A DNA stretch of 31,470 bases from Cellvibrio sp. Its GTDB lineage: Bacteria; Pseudomonadota; Gammaproteobacteria; Pseudomonadales; Cellvibrionaceae. Below, piece by piece: positions 1 to 7,711 of this stretch (positions are counted from its first letter, which is position 1; every line of letters begins with the position of its first letter). The notes beneath the pieces are model-generated. The model worked only from the letters and a program-made list of their open reading frames with translations. It had not been told where the DNA came from and made no database searches. The position numbers and the translations under genes are program-made. The DNA lies in assembly GCA_021323495.1 (NCBI GenBank), contig JAJQJO010000001.1, forward strand, positions 1 to 31,470. Reading direction: 5' to 3'.

Positions 1-47
1 TCAATATTCGCGGTCATTGCTTCATCCCTGTTGCGCTTGAACATCAT
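1..47 (-). CDS. Start of a downstream gene, probably YraN-family (UPF0102) protein, partial
   Basis: Nine bases beyond the lpoA stop codon on the same strand there is an ATG-ATG pair, preceded by a GGA-type ribosome site that overlaps the lpoA stop. The frame stays open to the window edge, giving 15 residues beginning MMFKRNRDEAMTANI; a third in-frame ATG lies at residue 11. Too little is visible to identify the family from sequence. The yraN suggestion rests only on the usual gene order, in which yraN directly follows lpoA in enterobacteria and pseudomonads. The tight spacing suggests co-transcription with lpoA. Confidence 0.4.
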   Translation of the reverse strand, partial: MMFKRNRDEAMTANI

Positions 48-53
48 TAGTCC

Positions 54-1964
54 TTAATACTGAATGTCGTTAGTGTTGATGACCATTGGTAGTGGTTGTG
101 CATCGCCATTGCGGAACCTTACCCAGATTTGCTCGCGTTCAATGCGCCTGTCGCCGAGCATATGCAGCGCTCCCGTTGCGCCATAAATACGCATGTCAGG
201 CACTTGCTCGAGTTGTGGCAAGCGGGCGTAAAGTCGAAATGCATCGGCTCCCAGTGCGTGTAAGCGACCATACACGGCGGCTGATTTTGTGTGTTGCGCA
301 ACGGCTTGTTTTTCTTTGCTGGCAGTATCGAACAACCAGGGCATGGTATTAAAACGAATCCCGTTTAAATCGCGGTCTGCTTTAGGATCGGGCTGTCCAG
401 AGTAAATCTGGCTCGTGGAATAAACTGGAATCTTGCCCGCGTAATGGAAGGCAAATGTAGGTTTGATTTGGCGAGCTTGTGCTGGGTTAGCGATTAAAAA
501 AATCATATCCACATCGCTGCGGCTGCGCGGTGATGATTGCAGCGGGATGCCTAATAACTCTTGCATTTCGCGTGTGCGGATTTGGCTTTGCTCGATCAAC
601 ATCGCATCTTTAACCAAACCGGAATAATTGGCGCCGGTTTGAAATTGCGTGCGGTTTACTACTATTCCGCCCAGCTTTTCCCATTCATCGGCGAAGGCAC
701 GTGCGCTGCGCTCGCTCCACTCTTGTGAAGGGATAATTACCATTGCTTGTCGATGCCCCTCCAGAAATGCCTGGCGCGCAACTTGCCGTGCTTCATCTTC
801 TACCGCTAAACCAAATTGGTAAAAGCCTTTAAGCGGTTCGGCCGGTGGGGAATCGGGATAATTTAAAGCGAGTACCGGTACTTCCAGCGACGGCATTAAA
901 CTTAATTCAGTTACTTTTTCTTTATCAATCGGGCCGATCACCAGGTCGGCACCATCAGCGACGGCTTGTTGATAGGCAGCTATCGCATCACCGCTACTAT
1001 CGTATTGGCGCACTTCCGGCGCATGGCGGCCATTGCTTAAGGCTTGGAAATAAGCAGCAAAAAAACCGTCACGCACCGCTTCGCCCGCTTCGGCGAGCTT
1101 GCCTTGCATCGGCAAAAGCAGGGCAATTTGTTGCGGTTGTTGTTCAATCAGGCTTTGCAATAACCGCAAATCGTTGGGCAGGTTGTCACGTGCAGGATGT
1201 TGTTTCCAATCGCGCAGCCACAACTGCAACTGCTCGCGTTGCTGCTCCAGATCGATCTGGTTATTTTTATTGATCGCAGCAAGGCTGTACCAACCGCGCG
1301 CGGCCTGGCCATGTTCATGCTGGCTCAATTGTTGTAGCTCGGCAAATGGGATGCTCATCAGGTTCTGCCACAACGCATCCTGGTTGGCTTGGCGCTGGTT
1401 TTTATTGTCGATCAATCCATTCAGCTGGATGCGTTCAGCCACACTGTTTTGTGCTTCACCCAGAAGTGCAAATACTTGTGCGCGCTTTTCACGCAGTGAC
1501 ACTTCGGTTTGCGGTTCCATGTTTGACCATTGTTGTTCCAGGCGTGGCTTGGTTAGAATGCCGTGCGCCAGAAAGTTGGAGCCCTCATGCAGGGCGACAG
1601 TGCTAAGTAGATCCGTGTGTTTGATATAGGCTTGGTCAGGCAAGGTGTCTGTATCCATATCGACTAATAGATCGCGTGCACGACTGAATTTCTCCGTCTC
1701 TATGTAAACCTGTGCCGCCTGCAGTACCAAGCTTTCCCGCTCGGGCGATTGGGCCTGATTCGCCATATCCAGCAGCTTGGAGGCGCTGGTTGTGGCGGGC
1801 TGGGTTTTGGCGGGAGATTGTTTACGCTTGTCGGGCTGGGGTGTAGTGCTGCTACAGCTTGCAAGACTCAAGACGATCACCGCGAGCGCGAGCATAGTTA
1901 GGGAATTGATTGAAAAAATGCGCAATTTGGTCGATAAAATATACAAAAATGGCCGTATTGGCAT
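54..1964 (-). CDS. lpoA: LpoA, outer-membrane lipoprotein activator of penicillin-binding protein 1A
   Basis: A 636-residue lipoprotein, close to the roughly 680 residues of E. coli LpoA. The N-terminus is a hydrophobic signal segment ending in the lipobox LASC, so Cys37 would be lipidated; Ser38 follows, compatible with outer-membrane sorting. Residues from about 60 to 270 are helical and Gln/Glu-rich (TPR-like). The C-terminal half, from about the IALLLPMQGKLAEAGEAVRDG stretch, is the periplasmic-binding-protein-like fold of the family. In known systems LpoA spans the periplasm and stimulates PBP1A polymerisation and crosslinking. The start at 1964 was chosen because GAGG lies 5 bases upstream; an in-frame extension to 2072 would run into rsmI. 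A shorter start at residue 24 lacks a ribosome site. The gene is divergent from rsmI, as in many gammaproteobacteria. Confidence 0.9.
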   Translation of the reverse strand: MPIRPFLYILSTKLRIFSINSLTMLALAVIVLSLASCSSTTPQPDKRKQSPAKTQPATTSASKLLDMANQAQSPERESLVLQAAQVYIETEKFSRARDLLVDMDTDTLPDQAYIKHTDLLSTVALHEGSNFLAHGILTKPRLEQQWSNMEPQTEVSLREKRAQVFALLGEAQNSVAERIQLNGLIDNKNQRQANQDALWQNLMSIPFAELQQLSQHEHGQAARGWYSLAAINKNNQIDLEQQREQLQLWLRDWKQHPARDNLPNDLRLLQSLIEQQPQQIALLLPMQGKLAEAGEAVRDGFFAAYFQALSNGRHAPEVRQYDSSGDAIAAYQQAVADGADLVIGPIDKEKVTELSLMPSLEVPVLALNYPDSPPAEPLKGFYQFGLAVEDEARQVARQAFLEGHRQAMVIIPSQEWSERSARAFADEWEKLGGIVVNRTQFQTGANYSGLVKDAMLIEQSQIRTREMQELLGIPLQSSPRSRSDVDMIFLIANPAQARQIKPTFAFHYAGKIPVYSTSQIYSGQPDPKADRDLNGIRFNTMPWLFDTASKEKQAVAQHTKSAAVYGRLHALGADAFRLYARLPQLEQVPDMRIYGATGALHMLGDRRIEREQIWVRFRNGDAQPLPMVINTNDIQY

Positions 1965-2048
1965 GAAAACCTCGGTGAAAACCAGCAGTGAATATTCGAC
2001 GTCCAGCCAGAAAACTGGCCTTGATCCCAACCTTTTTCGGAGCCCGGT
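1965..2048. promoter_or_regulatory. Divergent lpoA/rsmI intergenic region
   Basis: These 84 bases must hold, or overlap, the start signals of both divergent genes. Visible are the lpoA ribosome site (GAGG at 1970-1973, minus strand), the rsmI ribosome site (CGGAG at 2038-2042) and a small perfect hairpin, GCCAG-AAAA-CTGGC, at 2006-2019. I see no convincing sigma-70 promoter on either strand inside the gap, so the promoters may lie inside the coding regions. Confidence 0.4.
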
Positions 2049-2903
2049 ATGACAGCAGTAGCCTCCCACCAAGGCATTCTTTATGTCGTGGCGACCCCGA
2101 TTGGCAATTTGGGCGATATGGTACCGCGAGCGGTGGAAACACTACAAACGGTAGCGGTGATTGCCGCTGAAGATACGCGACACAGTTCCCGCCTGCTGTC
2201 CCACTTCGGCATTAAAACGCCTTGTATCGCCTATCATGACCACAGCGATGAGCTGCGTGTGGAACAATTGGTTGGCAGAATGCAGGCGGGGGATTCTATC
2301 GCCCTGATTTCAGATGCCGGTACGCCGTTGGTATCTGACCCTGGTTATCGGTTGGTGCGCAGCGCCCGTCAAGCAGGCATCCAGGTGGTACCAGTGCCCG
2401 GAGCCTGTGCCATGATCGCCGCGTTAAGTGCGGCAGGTTTGCCCTCGGATCGCTTTGCGTTTGAGGGCTTCTTGCCCGCAAAACAGGTCGCCCGTTGCGT
2501 TCACTTACAAGCGCTCGCCACTGATCCGCGCACATTGATTTTTTACGAAGCGCCGCACCGCATTCTGGAAACGCTGCAGGACATGACGCAAATTTTTGGC
2601 GCTGAACGTGAAGTGGTAATAGCGCGCGAGCTGACTAAAACTTTTGAAACCATCAAAAACGATAAGGTGGGCGATCTGGTCAATTGGGTTGCGGGTGATA
2701 GCAATCAACAGCGCGGCGAAATTGTGTTGTTGGTTCATGGAGCCTCCAAGCAGGAAAACGGAATGATGACGCCCGAGCAGGCGCATATCATGAAAGTGTT
2801 GCTTGAGGAATTGCCGGTAAAACAAGCGGCGAGCATTGGTTCCAGGCTGACCGGGCTGAAGAAAAATTTTCTCTACGATTGGGCGTTGCAGCAGAGCGAA
2901 TAA
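2049..2903 (+). CDS. rsmI: RsmI, 16S rRNA C1402 2'-O-methyltransferase
   Basis: A 284-residue tetrapyrrole-methylase-fold protein; family members are about 280-290 residues. Diagnostic stretches are the N-terminal VATPIGNLGD (about residues 14-23), AAEDTRHS, the ISDAGTPLVSDPGYRLV loop near residues 87-103 and VPVPGACAMIAALSAAGLP. RsmI uses S-adenosylmethionine to methylate the ribose of C1402 in the decoding centre of 16S rRNA. The ATG at 2049 has CGGAG 6 bases upstream. The gene is followed closely by a strong intrinsic terminator. RsmH, which methylates the base of the same nucleotide, is encoded about 5 kb downstream. Confidence 0.95.
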   Translation: MTAVASHQGILYVVATPIGNLGDMVPRAVETLQTVAVIAAEDTRHSSRLLSHFGIKTPCIAYHDHSDELRVEQLVGRMQAGDSIALISDAGTPLVSDPGYRLVRSARQAGIQVVPVPGACAMIAALSAAGLPSDRFAFEGFLPAKQVARCVHLQALATDPRTLIFYEAPHRILETLQDMTQIFGAEREVVIARELTKTFETIKNDKVGDLVNWVAGDSNQQRGEIVLLVHGASKQENGMMTPEQAHIMKVLLEELPVKQAASIGSRLTGLKKNFLYDWALQQSE

Positions 2904-2916
2904 CCTGCTGGCGATA

Positions 2917-2946
2917 AAAAAGGGCGCTGACATGAGCGCCCTTTTT
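2917..2946. terminator. Bidirectional intrinsic terminator between rsmI and the TonB receptor gene
   Basis: A perfect 12-bp stem (AAAAAGGGCGCT at 2917-2928 with its complement at 2935-2946) encloses a 6-base loop. The A-run on one side and T-run on the other make it a rho-independent terminator in both directions. It lies between the convergent 3' ends of rsmI (2903) and the receptor gene (2981). Confidence 0.92.
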
Positions 2947-2980
2947 AGTGTGGTGTTGTTTTTGTTTGTGGTGATCCGCG

Positions 2981-5356
2981 TTAAAAACGAACCGTGCCTT
3001 GTAATGCGACGCTGGTGGGGCGCTCGTAAAAAGCGTAATAGCCGGAACCAGTTCTGGCGGTGATAACTGTTGAGACGGGTAATCCATTTGCATAGGTCAC
3101 TATGGATTCATCCGTCAGGTTCTTGCCTATCAATGCCAGCTCCCACATATCATCGTTGCCGCTCAAAGCGATACGCGCATTAACTTTGGTATAGGAGGGT
3201 TGCTCGAACTTTGGATCCAGGGATGGCGTGGTCAAATATTCCGAGCTGTAAATAAGATCCAGAGTGCTTACCAATTTTAGGCCATTGCTAAAGTCGATAG
3301 TGTAGTCAACACCTACATTACCCTGGATTTCCGGGGTAAATTCGCGGCGTTTTCCAGTCGCATCACAGAGGCCATCACCCATCGGTTCAATATTGTCGAC
3401 TTGTCCGAAGTAGCATTGTGAATTGGGGAAGTCGGTGTACTCAAAATCAATAAAAGCTACGCCACCGCGCAAGAGCACGTTGTCGATGAGTGCCCAGCGC
3501 CCATCCACTTCAACGCCCTGCACTACGGCCTCACCGGCGTTGGTCACATTGAATGTCAGGCTGCCATCAAACTGACTGGTTTGCATGTCTTCAAACTCCG
3601 AGCGGAAGATGGCGACATTCAAATCGGCGCTACCATCGGCAAAGACGAACTTCCCACCTACCTCGTAGTTTTCAACCTGTTCTTCTTCAAACTCCCAGGT
3701 ACCCTCGATGCTTTGGTAAATGCCGTCCAATTCATTGGGAGCGGCATTGGCGCGCACATCAAAACCACCTGATTTGAAACCAGTGGTATAGCTGGCATAG
3801 ACCATGTCAGTGTCATTAAGATCGTGTTGGAACGTGATAAGCGGCGAAAAATCCGATTCGTCGCGTTCGCCTTCAATGGAATGCGGATCAATTTTGAATT
3901 GGCTCCAGATGATATTGTACGGGTCAGTTGGAGCGCCTTGGGGGAGAGCAGTTCCGGTATTGCTAACGTGGTATTGATGGCGAGTTGCTTCTTTGGATTC
4001 GGTTGTATAGCGAGCACCTAAAATGAGGCGAGACATATCGGTGAAGTTCCAGGTCGCCTGGGCAAAAATAGCGGCGAGGTCTGTCTCTTGGTCAAAGTCC
4101 CGTTGGGTTGATGCACCGCGCAGCAGGTTGGCGGCATTTGCACCCAAAATAGGAGTGAATGCAGTCGCGATAAAGCTATCCGTTGGTACCCCTACAGTGT
4201 CATGGAAATCGAGCGAGCTACCTTGGAAGAAAACTCCGCCCAAATAGCTGATGGTTTGATCTTCCGGCGAAGCAATACGCAGCTCTTCACTGACCTGGCT
4301 ATAGTCTTCATCGGACAGGATGTTAAAACCGGATGCGCCGGTAAAATCACAATCACAGAGTTCCTGGTAGGTGTAGGCGTTGTAGCCGGTGATTGAGGTT
4401 AACGTGTAATCACCCAGCTCCCGCTCAATCGACAGGGTAATATTTTCGGTATCGTTATAGCTGTAATCGCCATTGGATTGGCGTTTCCAGTCATGGGTAG
4501 TATCAAGCTGATATGCGCCTTGGGTCAGAAAAGCCAGGGCGTTGGCGTAAGACACGGATTGACCATTGGCATTAGGAATCTCAACCGGGTTAACCACTTC
4601 AACGTTGCGGCCGTCACTATCAAAAGAACCATCTTCCATTTTAAGTGTGATGTCCCATAAATCACTTGGTTGCCATTGCAGGGTAGCGCGAATCACGCGG
4701 TTCTTATCCTCGGATTCATCGCGGTCGAGGGTGGTATTGTCCATATAGCCATCAATGCTGCTCTGCATGATGGCCAGGCGGCCGCCCAGTGTGTCGGTTA
4801 TTGGGCCGGACAATACCAGGCGGACGTCCTGTTCACCGTGTTCCGGCTCATAGAGCCCCGTAAGTTTTCCTTCAAGCTCATCGCCCGGTTTGGCTGTGGT
4901 AATACTTACCGCACCGGCAGTTGAGTTTTTGCCAAATAAAATACTCTGCGGGCCACGCAGGACCTCCACTCGCTCAATGTCAAGAAAAGGTGCCCGGGCG
5001 AGTTGTGCGCGACCGTAGTGGATACCGTCAATGAACTGTGCAGCAGATTGCTCAAAGCCCTGGTTTACCCCGGAACTGATACCGCGGATGGCAATGTTGG
5101 TGCCTATCCCGGTTTGGGTCATATTGAAGCTGGGAATGTAATCGGCGATACGCTCAATACTGGTAATACCGGCAGATTCGATTTTTTCACCGTTAAGCGC
5201 ATTGACTGAAATGGGGACGTCGCGCAGGTTCTGGACGCGTTTTTGCGCAGTTACCAATACTTCTTCCAGTGCGGGTGCGTTATCTTGGGCAAACACAGGC
5301 ACGGACAGTGATAAGGCGATAGCTACGGAGAGAAGGTTTTGCTTGTGAACTTTCAC
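2981..5356 (-). CDS. TonB-dependent outer-membrane receptor, substrate unknown
   Basis: A 791-residue protein with a signal peptide (KVHKQNLLSVAIALSLSVPVFA, cleaved before QDN). A plug domain covers about residues 28-150: EEVLVTAQKR, the DVPISVNAL strand, AIRGISSG and VEVLRGPQSILFGKNSTAGA. A 22-strand-type beta-barrel follows and ends in the terminal phenylalanine expected for BAM-mediated insertion. The family imports iron chelates, cobalamin, glycans or other large ligands using TonB energy. Nothing here or in the neighbours fixes the substrate; the EEVLVTAQKR-type plug is common in receptors of glycan-degrading marine and soil gammaproteobacteria and sphingomonads. The GTG at 5356 is chosen because AGGAGA sits 6 bases upstream and the signal peptide starts there; a longer in-frame extension to 5416 looks spurious. 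No TonB, regulator or degradative enzyme gene adjoins it. Confidence 0.9.
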   Translation of the reverse strand: MKVHKQNLLSVAIALSLSVPVFAQDNAPALEEVLVTAQKRVQNLRDVPISVNALNGEKIESAGITSIERIADYIPSFNMTQTGIGTNIAIRGISSGVNQGFEQSAAQFIDGIHYGRAQLARAPFLDIERVEVLRGPQSILFGKNSTAGAVSITTAKPGDELEGKLTGLYEPEHGEQDVRLVLSGPITDTLGGRLAIMQSSIDGYMDNTTLDRDESEDKNRVIRATLQWQPSDLWDITLKMEDGSFDSDGRNVEVVNPVEIPNANGQSVSYANALAFLTQGAYQLDTTHDWKRQSNGDYSYNDTENITLSIERELGDYTLTSITGYNAYTYQELCDCDFTGASGFNILSDEDYSQVSEELRIASPEDQTISYLGGVFFQGSSLDFHDTVGVPTDSFIATAFTPILGANAANLLRGASTQRDFDQETDLAAIFAQATWNFTDMSRLILGARYTTESKEATRHQYHVSNTGTALPQGAPTDPYNIIWSQFKIDPHSIEGERDESDFSPLITFQHDLNDTDMVYASYTTGFKSGGFDVRANAAPNELDGIYQSIEGTWEFEEEQVENYEVGGKFVFADGSADLNVAIFRSEFEDMQTSQFDGSLTFNVTNAGEAVVQGVEVDGRWALIDNVLLRGGVAFIDFEYTDFPNSQCYFGQVDNIEPMGDGLCDATGKRREFTPEIQGNVGVDYTIDFSNGLKLVSTLDLIYSSEYLTTPSLDPKFEQPSYTKVNARIALSGNDDMWELALIGKNLTDESIVTYANGLPVSTVITARTGSGYYAFYERPTSVALQGTVRF

Positions 5357-5446
5357 AGGGGATCTCCTGAAATTTATTGTGAGGTTATAGGGCATGAAAA
5401 ATATGAAATTGAGCAATGTTGAAGCGCTAAATAATTTTTAATTAAT

Positions 5447-5485
5447 AGCTTAATGTGGCAAAAATACCACTTATTAAGCTTTTTT
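5447..5485 (+). terminator. Hairpin with T-tract upstream of rnpB
   Basis: AGCTTAAT plus GTGG (5447-5458) pairs with CCAC (5467-5470) and ATTAAGCT (5473-5480), with a 2-base bulge and an 8-base loop. T5480-T5485 forms a T-tract on the plus strand. This has the form of a rho-independent terminator for transcripts running rightward through the TonB receptor gene. It would keep antisense transcription out of rnpB. On the minus strand it lies in the upstream region of the receptor gene, so a role as leader hairpin or operator is equally possible. Confidence 0.5.
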
Positions 5486-5562
5486 GCTCCAAGATGGAAA
5501 TAAGGCTGACACTTTAGGTGACGAAATTCTCAAAAAAGGCGGTTATTGCTGGTAAGGCTTGC

Positions 5563-5598
5563 TTGCACTTAAGGGAGTTGAGGGGTAATGTGCCGCCT
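5563..5598 (+). promoter_or_regulatory. Sigma-70 promoter of rnpB
   Basis: TTGCAC (-35, 5563-5568), a 17-bp spacer and TAATGT (-10, 5586-5591) place the start site at about 5598-5599, the 5' end of the RNase P RNA judged from its P1 helix. The discriminator between -10 and the start is GC-rich (GCCGCCTC), the feature associated with stringent, ppGpp-dependent control of stable RNA promoters. Confidence 0.8.
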
Positions 5599-5979
<381 letters not shown>

Positions 5980-6029
5980 TTTTTATCCCTTCGTATATTT
6001 TTATACATCGCAACTGTGTGTGATCAGCA

Positions 6030-6719
6030 TTAACCTGCTTTGCGTTTTATCGCGCTGCCCACACCAAGTCCTGCAAGCGCCATAATCATGAGCCATACGC
6101 CGGATGGCTCAGGTACATCAACACTGAATGCATAATAATAAGTCGCAGAGTTTTCTGACCCCAGAATAATAGAACCAACATTTTCATTGGTTAGATCAAA
6201 TGTGTGGTTAAAGCCTGAAATCGGGATGCCAAAATCGCCAGTGTAGCCATGCGATGTAATATATTCATGCCGGATGAAATCACCGTCAGGAGTAAAAAGA
6301 AATACACACTGTGGTGTGCCATTGAAGTCTTCCGCCTGAAATACGAATCTCGATACTGGCCGTGAGAATGTTATTGCAATTGCTTGATAGGATGATTCTT
6401 CTGCAGAAAAAACATTTGGTGAGTAACTATGTTCCAAATAGAGATCGAGCAAATTATTGGTTCCAGAGTGACCGTCTTGATTGCCGAAGTATTGGGTGTG
6501 ATTTCCTCGAAATTCAGTGTTTGATTTGTTGACAATCAGCGGCTCAAAGCTAACAGGTTGATATTGTTTTTTACTCACCCAATTTAATGTCGCCATTTCG
6601 CCAAATATATTGGTCGCGTTATCACCAATGGCGAGATGGTCGGCGCTCACATGTCCCCCCAAAGCCTTGGTGGCAAATGTAGTTGCGATTAAAAAAACTA
6701 AGATAAGTTTGTGCATCAT
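6030..6719 (-). CDS. PEP-CTERM sorting-domain protein (exosortase substrate), function unknown
   Basis: A 229-residue exported protein. Residues 1-21 form a signal peptide. The last ~28 residues are a typical PEP-CTERM tripartite signal: VPEPSG, a hydrophobic helix (VWLMIMALAGLGVGSAI) and a basic tail KRKAG. Such proteins are recognised by an exosortase (EpsH/XrtA class), cleaved at the PEP motif and released to or retained at the surface, often with exopolysaccharide. The middle part is beta-rich, with GTNNLLDLYLEHSY and FSRPVSRFVFQAEDFNG; I recognise no named domain. No exosortase gene is in the window. Two tandem ATGs (6719, 6716) follow AGGAAG; the second has the better spacing. The gene looks more A+T-rich than its neighbours and lies convergent to rnpB, so it is probably accessory. 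Confidence 0.85.
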   Translation of the reverse strand: MMHKLILVFLIATTFATKALGGHVSADHLAIGDNATNIFGEMATLNWVSKKQYQPVSFEPLIVNKSNTEFRGNHTQYFGNQDGHSGTNNLLDLYLEHSYSPNVFSAEESSYQAIAITFSRPVSRFVFQAEDFNGTPQCVFLFTPDGDFIRHEYITSHGYTGDFGIPISGFNHTFDLTNENVGSIILGSENSATYYYAFSVDVPEPSGVWLMIMALAGLGVGSAIKRKAG

Positions 6720-6786
6720 GAACTTCCTGGTTTAGGAGTGTATTGCTCATTGTCCCATTGGAGCGCTCATTTAATCTGCTGTTTTG

Positions 6787-6815
6787 ATCATACATTTCGA
6801 TTATTTGCAAATCAA
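6787..6815 (-). promoter_or_regulatory. Sigma-70 promoter of the PEP-CTERM gene
   Basis: Reading the minus strand, TTGATT (6815-6810) and TATGAT (6792-6787) are separated by exactly 17 bp, predicting a start near 6780 and a leader of about 60 bases. A 10-bp palindrome, ATTTGCAAAT (6803-6812), overlaps the inner half of the -35 hexamer and could be an operator. Confidence 0.65.
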
Positions 6816-7007
6816 ACACAGCAAATCTTGCCACTAAAGCGCTCCCTGGGTTAGTCTGCCTGCATAGGCGCATTGCCAAACGTATTTAAGAATATATCTC
6901 GTAATAATATGTTATCCCGTCGGTAGGTTGTGATTTGTTGTCTGTTTAACGATCTTATAGATCTAATTCTTCTATATCCCCGCAATTAAAACGGCAAAAT
7001 AATTTCA

Positions 7008-7030
7008 AACTTAATGTTTTACATTAAGTT
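7008..7030. repeat. Perfect palindrome, 10-bp arms around TTT
   Basis: AACTTAATGT (7008-7017), TTT, then ACATTAAGTT (7021-7030). No T-tract follows, so it is not an intrinsic terminator. Size and symmetry fit a dimeric repressor or activator site, placed about 130 bp upstream of the dcw promoter. Its regulator cannot be named from sequence. Confidence 0.6.
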
Positions 7031-7161
7031 GCGCGCCTATCATCTTGTTTTTATTGTTCAAGATTGATTTTCTGTTGCGTTTGTTAAGCCTTTTCCCTTC
7101 CCGTTTGGCGAAGTTTCTTGATTTTTCCAGTGATTTTCCGCTTCTTTCAGCAATTGCTTGC

Positions 7162-7196
7162 TTGACTTTGCATCGTCCCGATTTATAGTGAGCGTC
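7162..7196 (+). promoter_or_regulatory. Sigma-70 promoter of the dcw cluster (Pmra)
   Basis: TTGACT (-35, 7162-7167), a 16-bp spacer and TATAGT (-10, 7184-7189), predicting initiation at about 7196-7197 and a leader of some 60 bases before mraZ. It occupies the same position as the Pmra promoter of E. coli. It is the only strong promoter I see before a set of mostly overlapping genes reaching to ftsZ. Confidence 0.85.
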
Positions 7197-7236
7197 GTGG
7201 GGAAATGTGGATTTTTGTGGATTTTTGTGGAAAATA
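7197..7236 (+). promoter_or_regulatory. MraZ binding boxes, four 10-bp direct repeats
   Basis: GTGGGGAAAT, GTGGATTTTT, GTGGATTTTT and GTGGAAAATA follow each other without gaps, so GTGG recurs every 10 bp, one DNA turn. In E. coli and Mycoplasma the MraZ repressor binds TGGGN-type repeats at 10-bp phasing beside the mra promoter. Here the array starts at the predicted transcription start, fitting autorepression by the downstream gene. Only the first box has TGGG; the others have TGGA. Confidence 0.8.
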
Positions 7237-7256
7237 AACCCGATAAGTGGTGAAGC

Positions 7257-7703
7257 GTGTCCGATTTAACAGGTAGTCACTCCATCAGCATGGACCCCAA
7301 AGGTCGCATGGCGATACCAGCGCGCATCCGCGATTCGCTGGCGGTGTCGGGTGCTGCGCGTTTGTGGATGACGGCCCACATGTATGAGCGCTGCCTACTG
7401 ATCTACTCAGAAACCGAATGGCAGCCTGTAATAGCTAAAGTCCAGGCATTACCCGCCGGAAATGAGCACGTTCGCCGGATTCAGCGCCGCTTTATCGGTC
7501 AGGCAGTGAATCTTGAAATGGATGCGAACGGCCGTGTTCTGGTGCCTCCCACCCTGCGCGAATTTGCGCATTTAGATAAAAAACTCATGTTGGTTGGTCT
7601 GGGCAACAAGTTAGAGCTGTGGGACGAAGACAGCTGGAACGCCTTGATGGATCAGCCGGCTGAAGGCGATATGCCGGCCGACTTACAAAACCTCTCTTTC
7701 TAG
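7257..7703 (+). CDS. mraZ: MraZ, transcriptional regulator of the dcw cluster
   Basis: A 148-residue protein with the two AbrB-like MraZ repeats: residues about 8-50 with SMDPKGRMAIPARIRD and about 80-125 with EMDANGRVLVPPTLRE. MraZ forms ring-shaped oligomers that bind phased TGG repeats and repress its own promoter. It is the first gene of the cluster, as usual. The GTG at 7257 is the start; the upstream AAGTGG is a weak ribosome site. An ATG at 7290 would remove the first strand of the first repeat and is less likely. The stop lies 8 bases before rsmH. Confidence 0.95.
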   Translation: MSDLTGSHSISMDPKGRMAIPARIRDSLAVSGAARLWMTAHMYERCLLIYSETEWQPVIAKVQALPAGNEHVRRIQRRFIGQAVNLEMDANGRVLVPPTLREFAHLDKKLMLVGLGNKLELWDEDSWNALMDQPAEGDMPADLQNLSF

Positions 7704-7711
7704 GTGCTGGC

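Larger units (their letters stand above)
6720..7256. other. 537-base intergenic region between the PEP-CTERM gene and mraZ
   Basis: This divergent region holds no convincing gene. Separately listed inside it are the minus-strand PEP-CTERM promoter, a perfect 10-bp-arm palindrome at 7008-7030, the dcw promoter and the MraZ boxes. In addition there is a short palindrome GATCT-TAT-AGATC at 6951-6963, and GAGCGCTC-like sequences at 6761-6768 and 6838-6845 bracketing the PEP-CTERM promoter. Confidence 0.7.
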
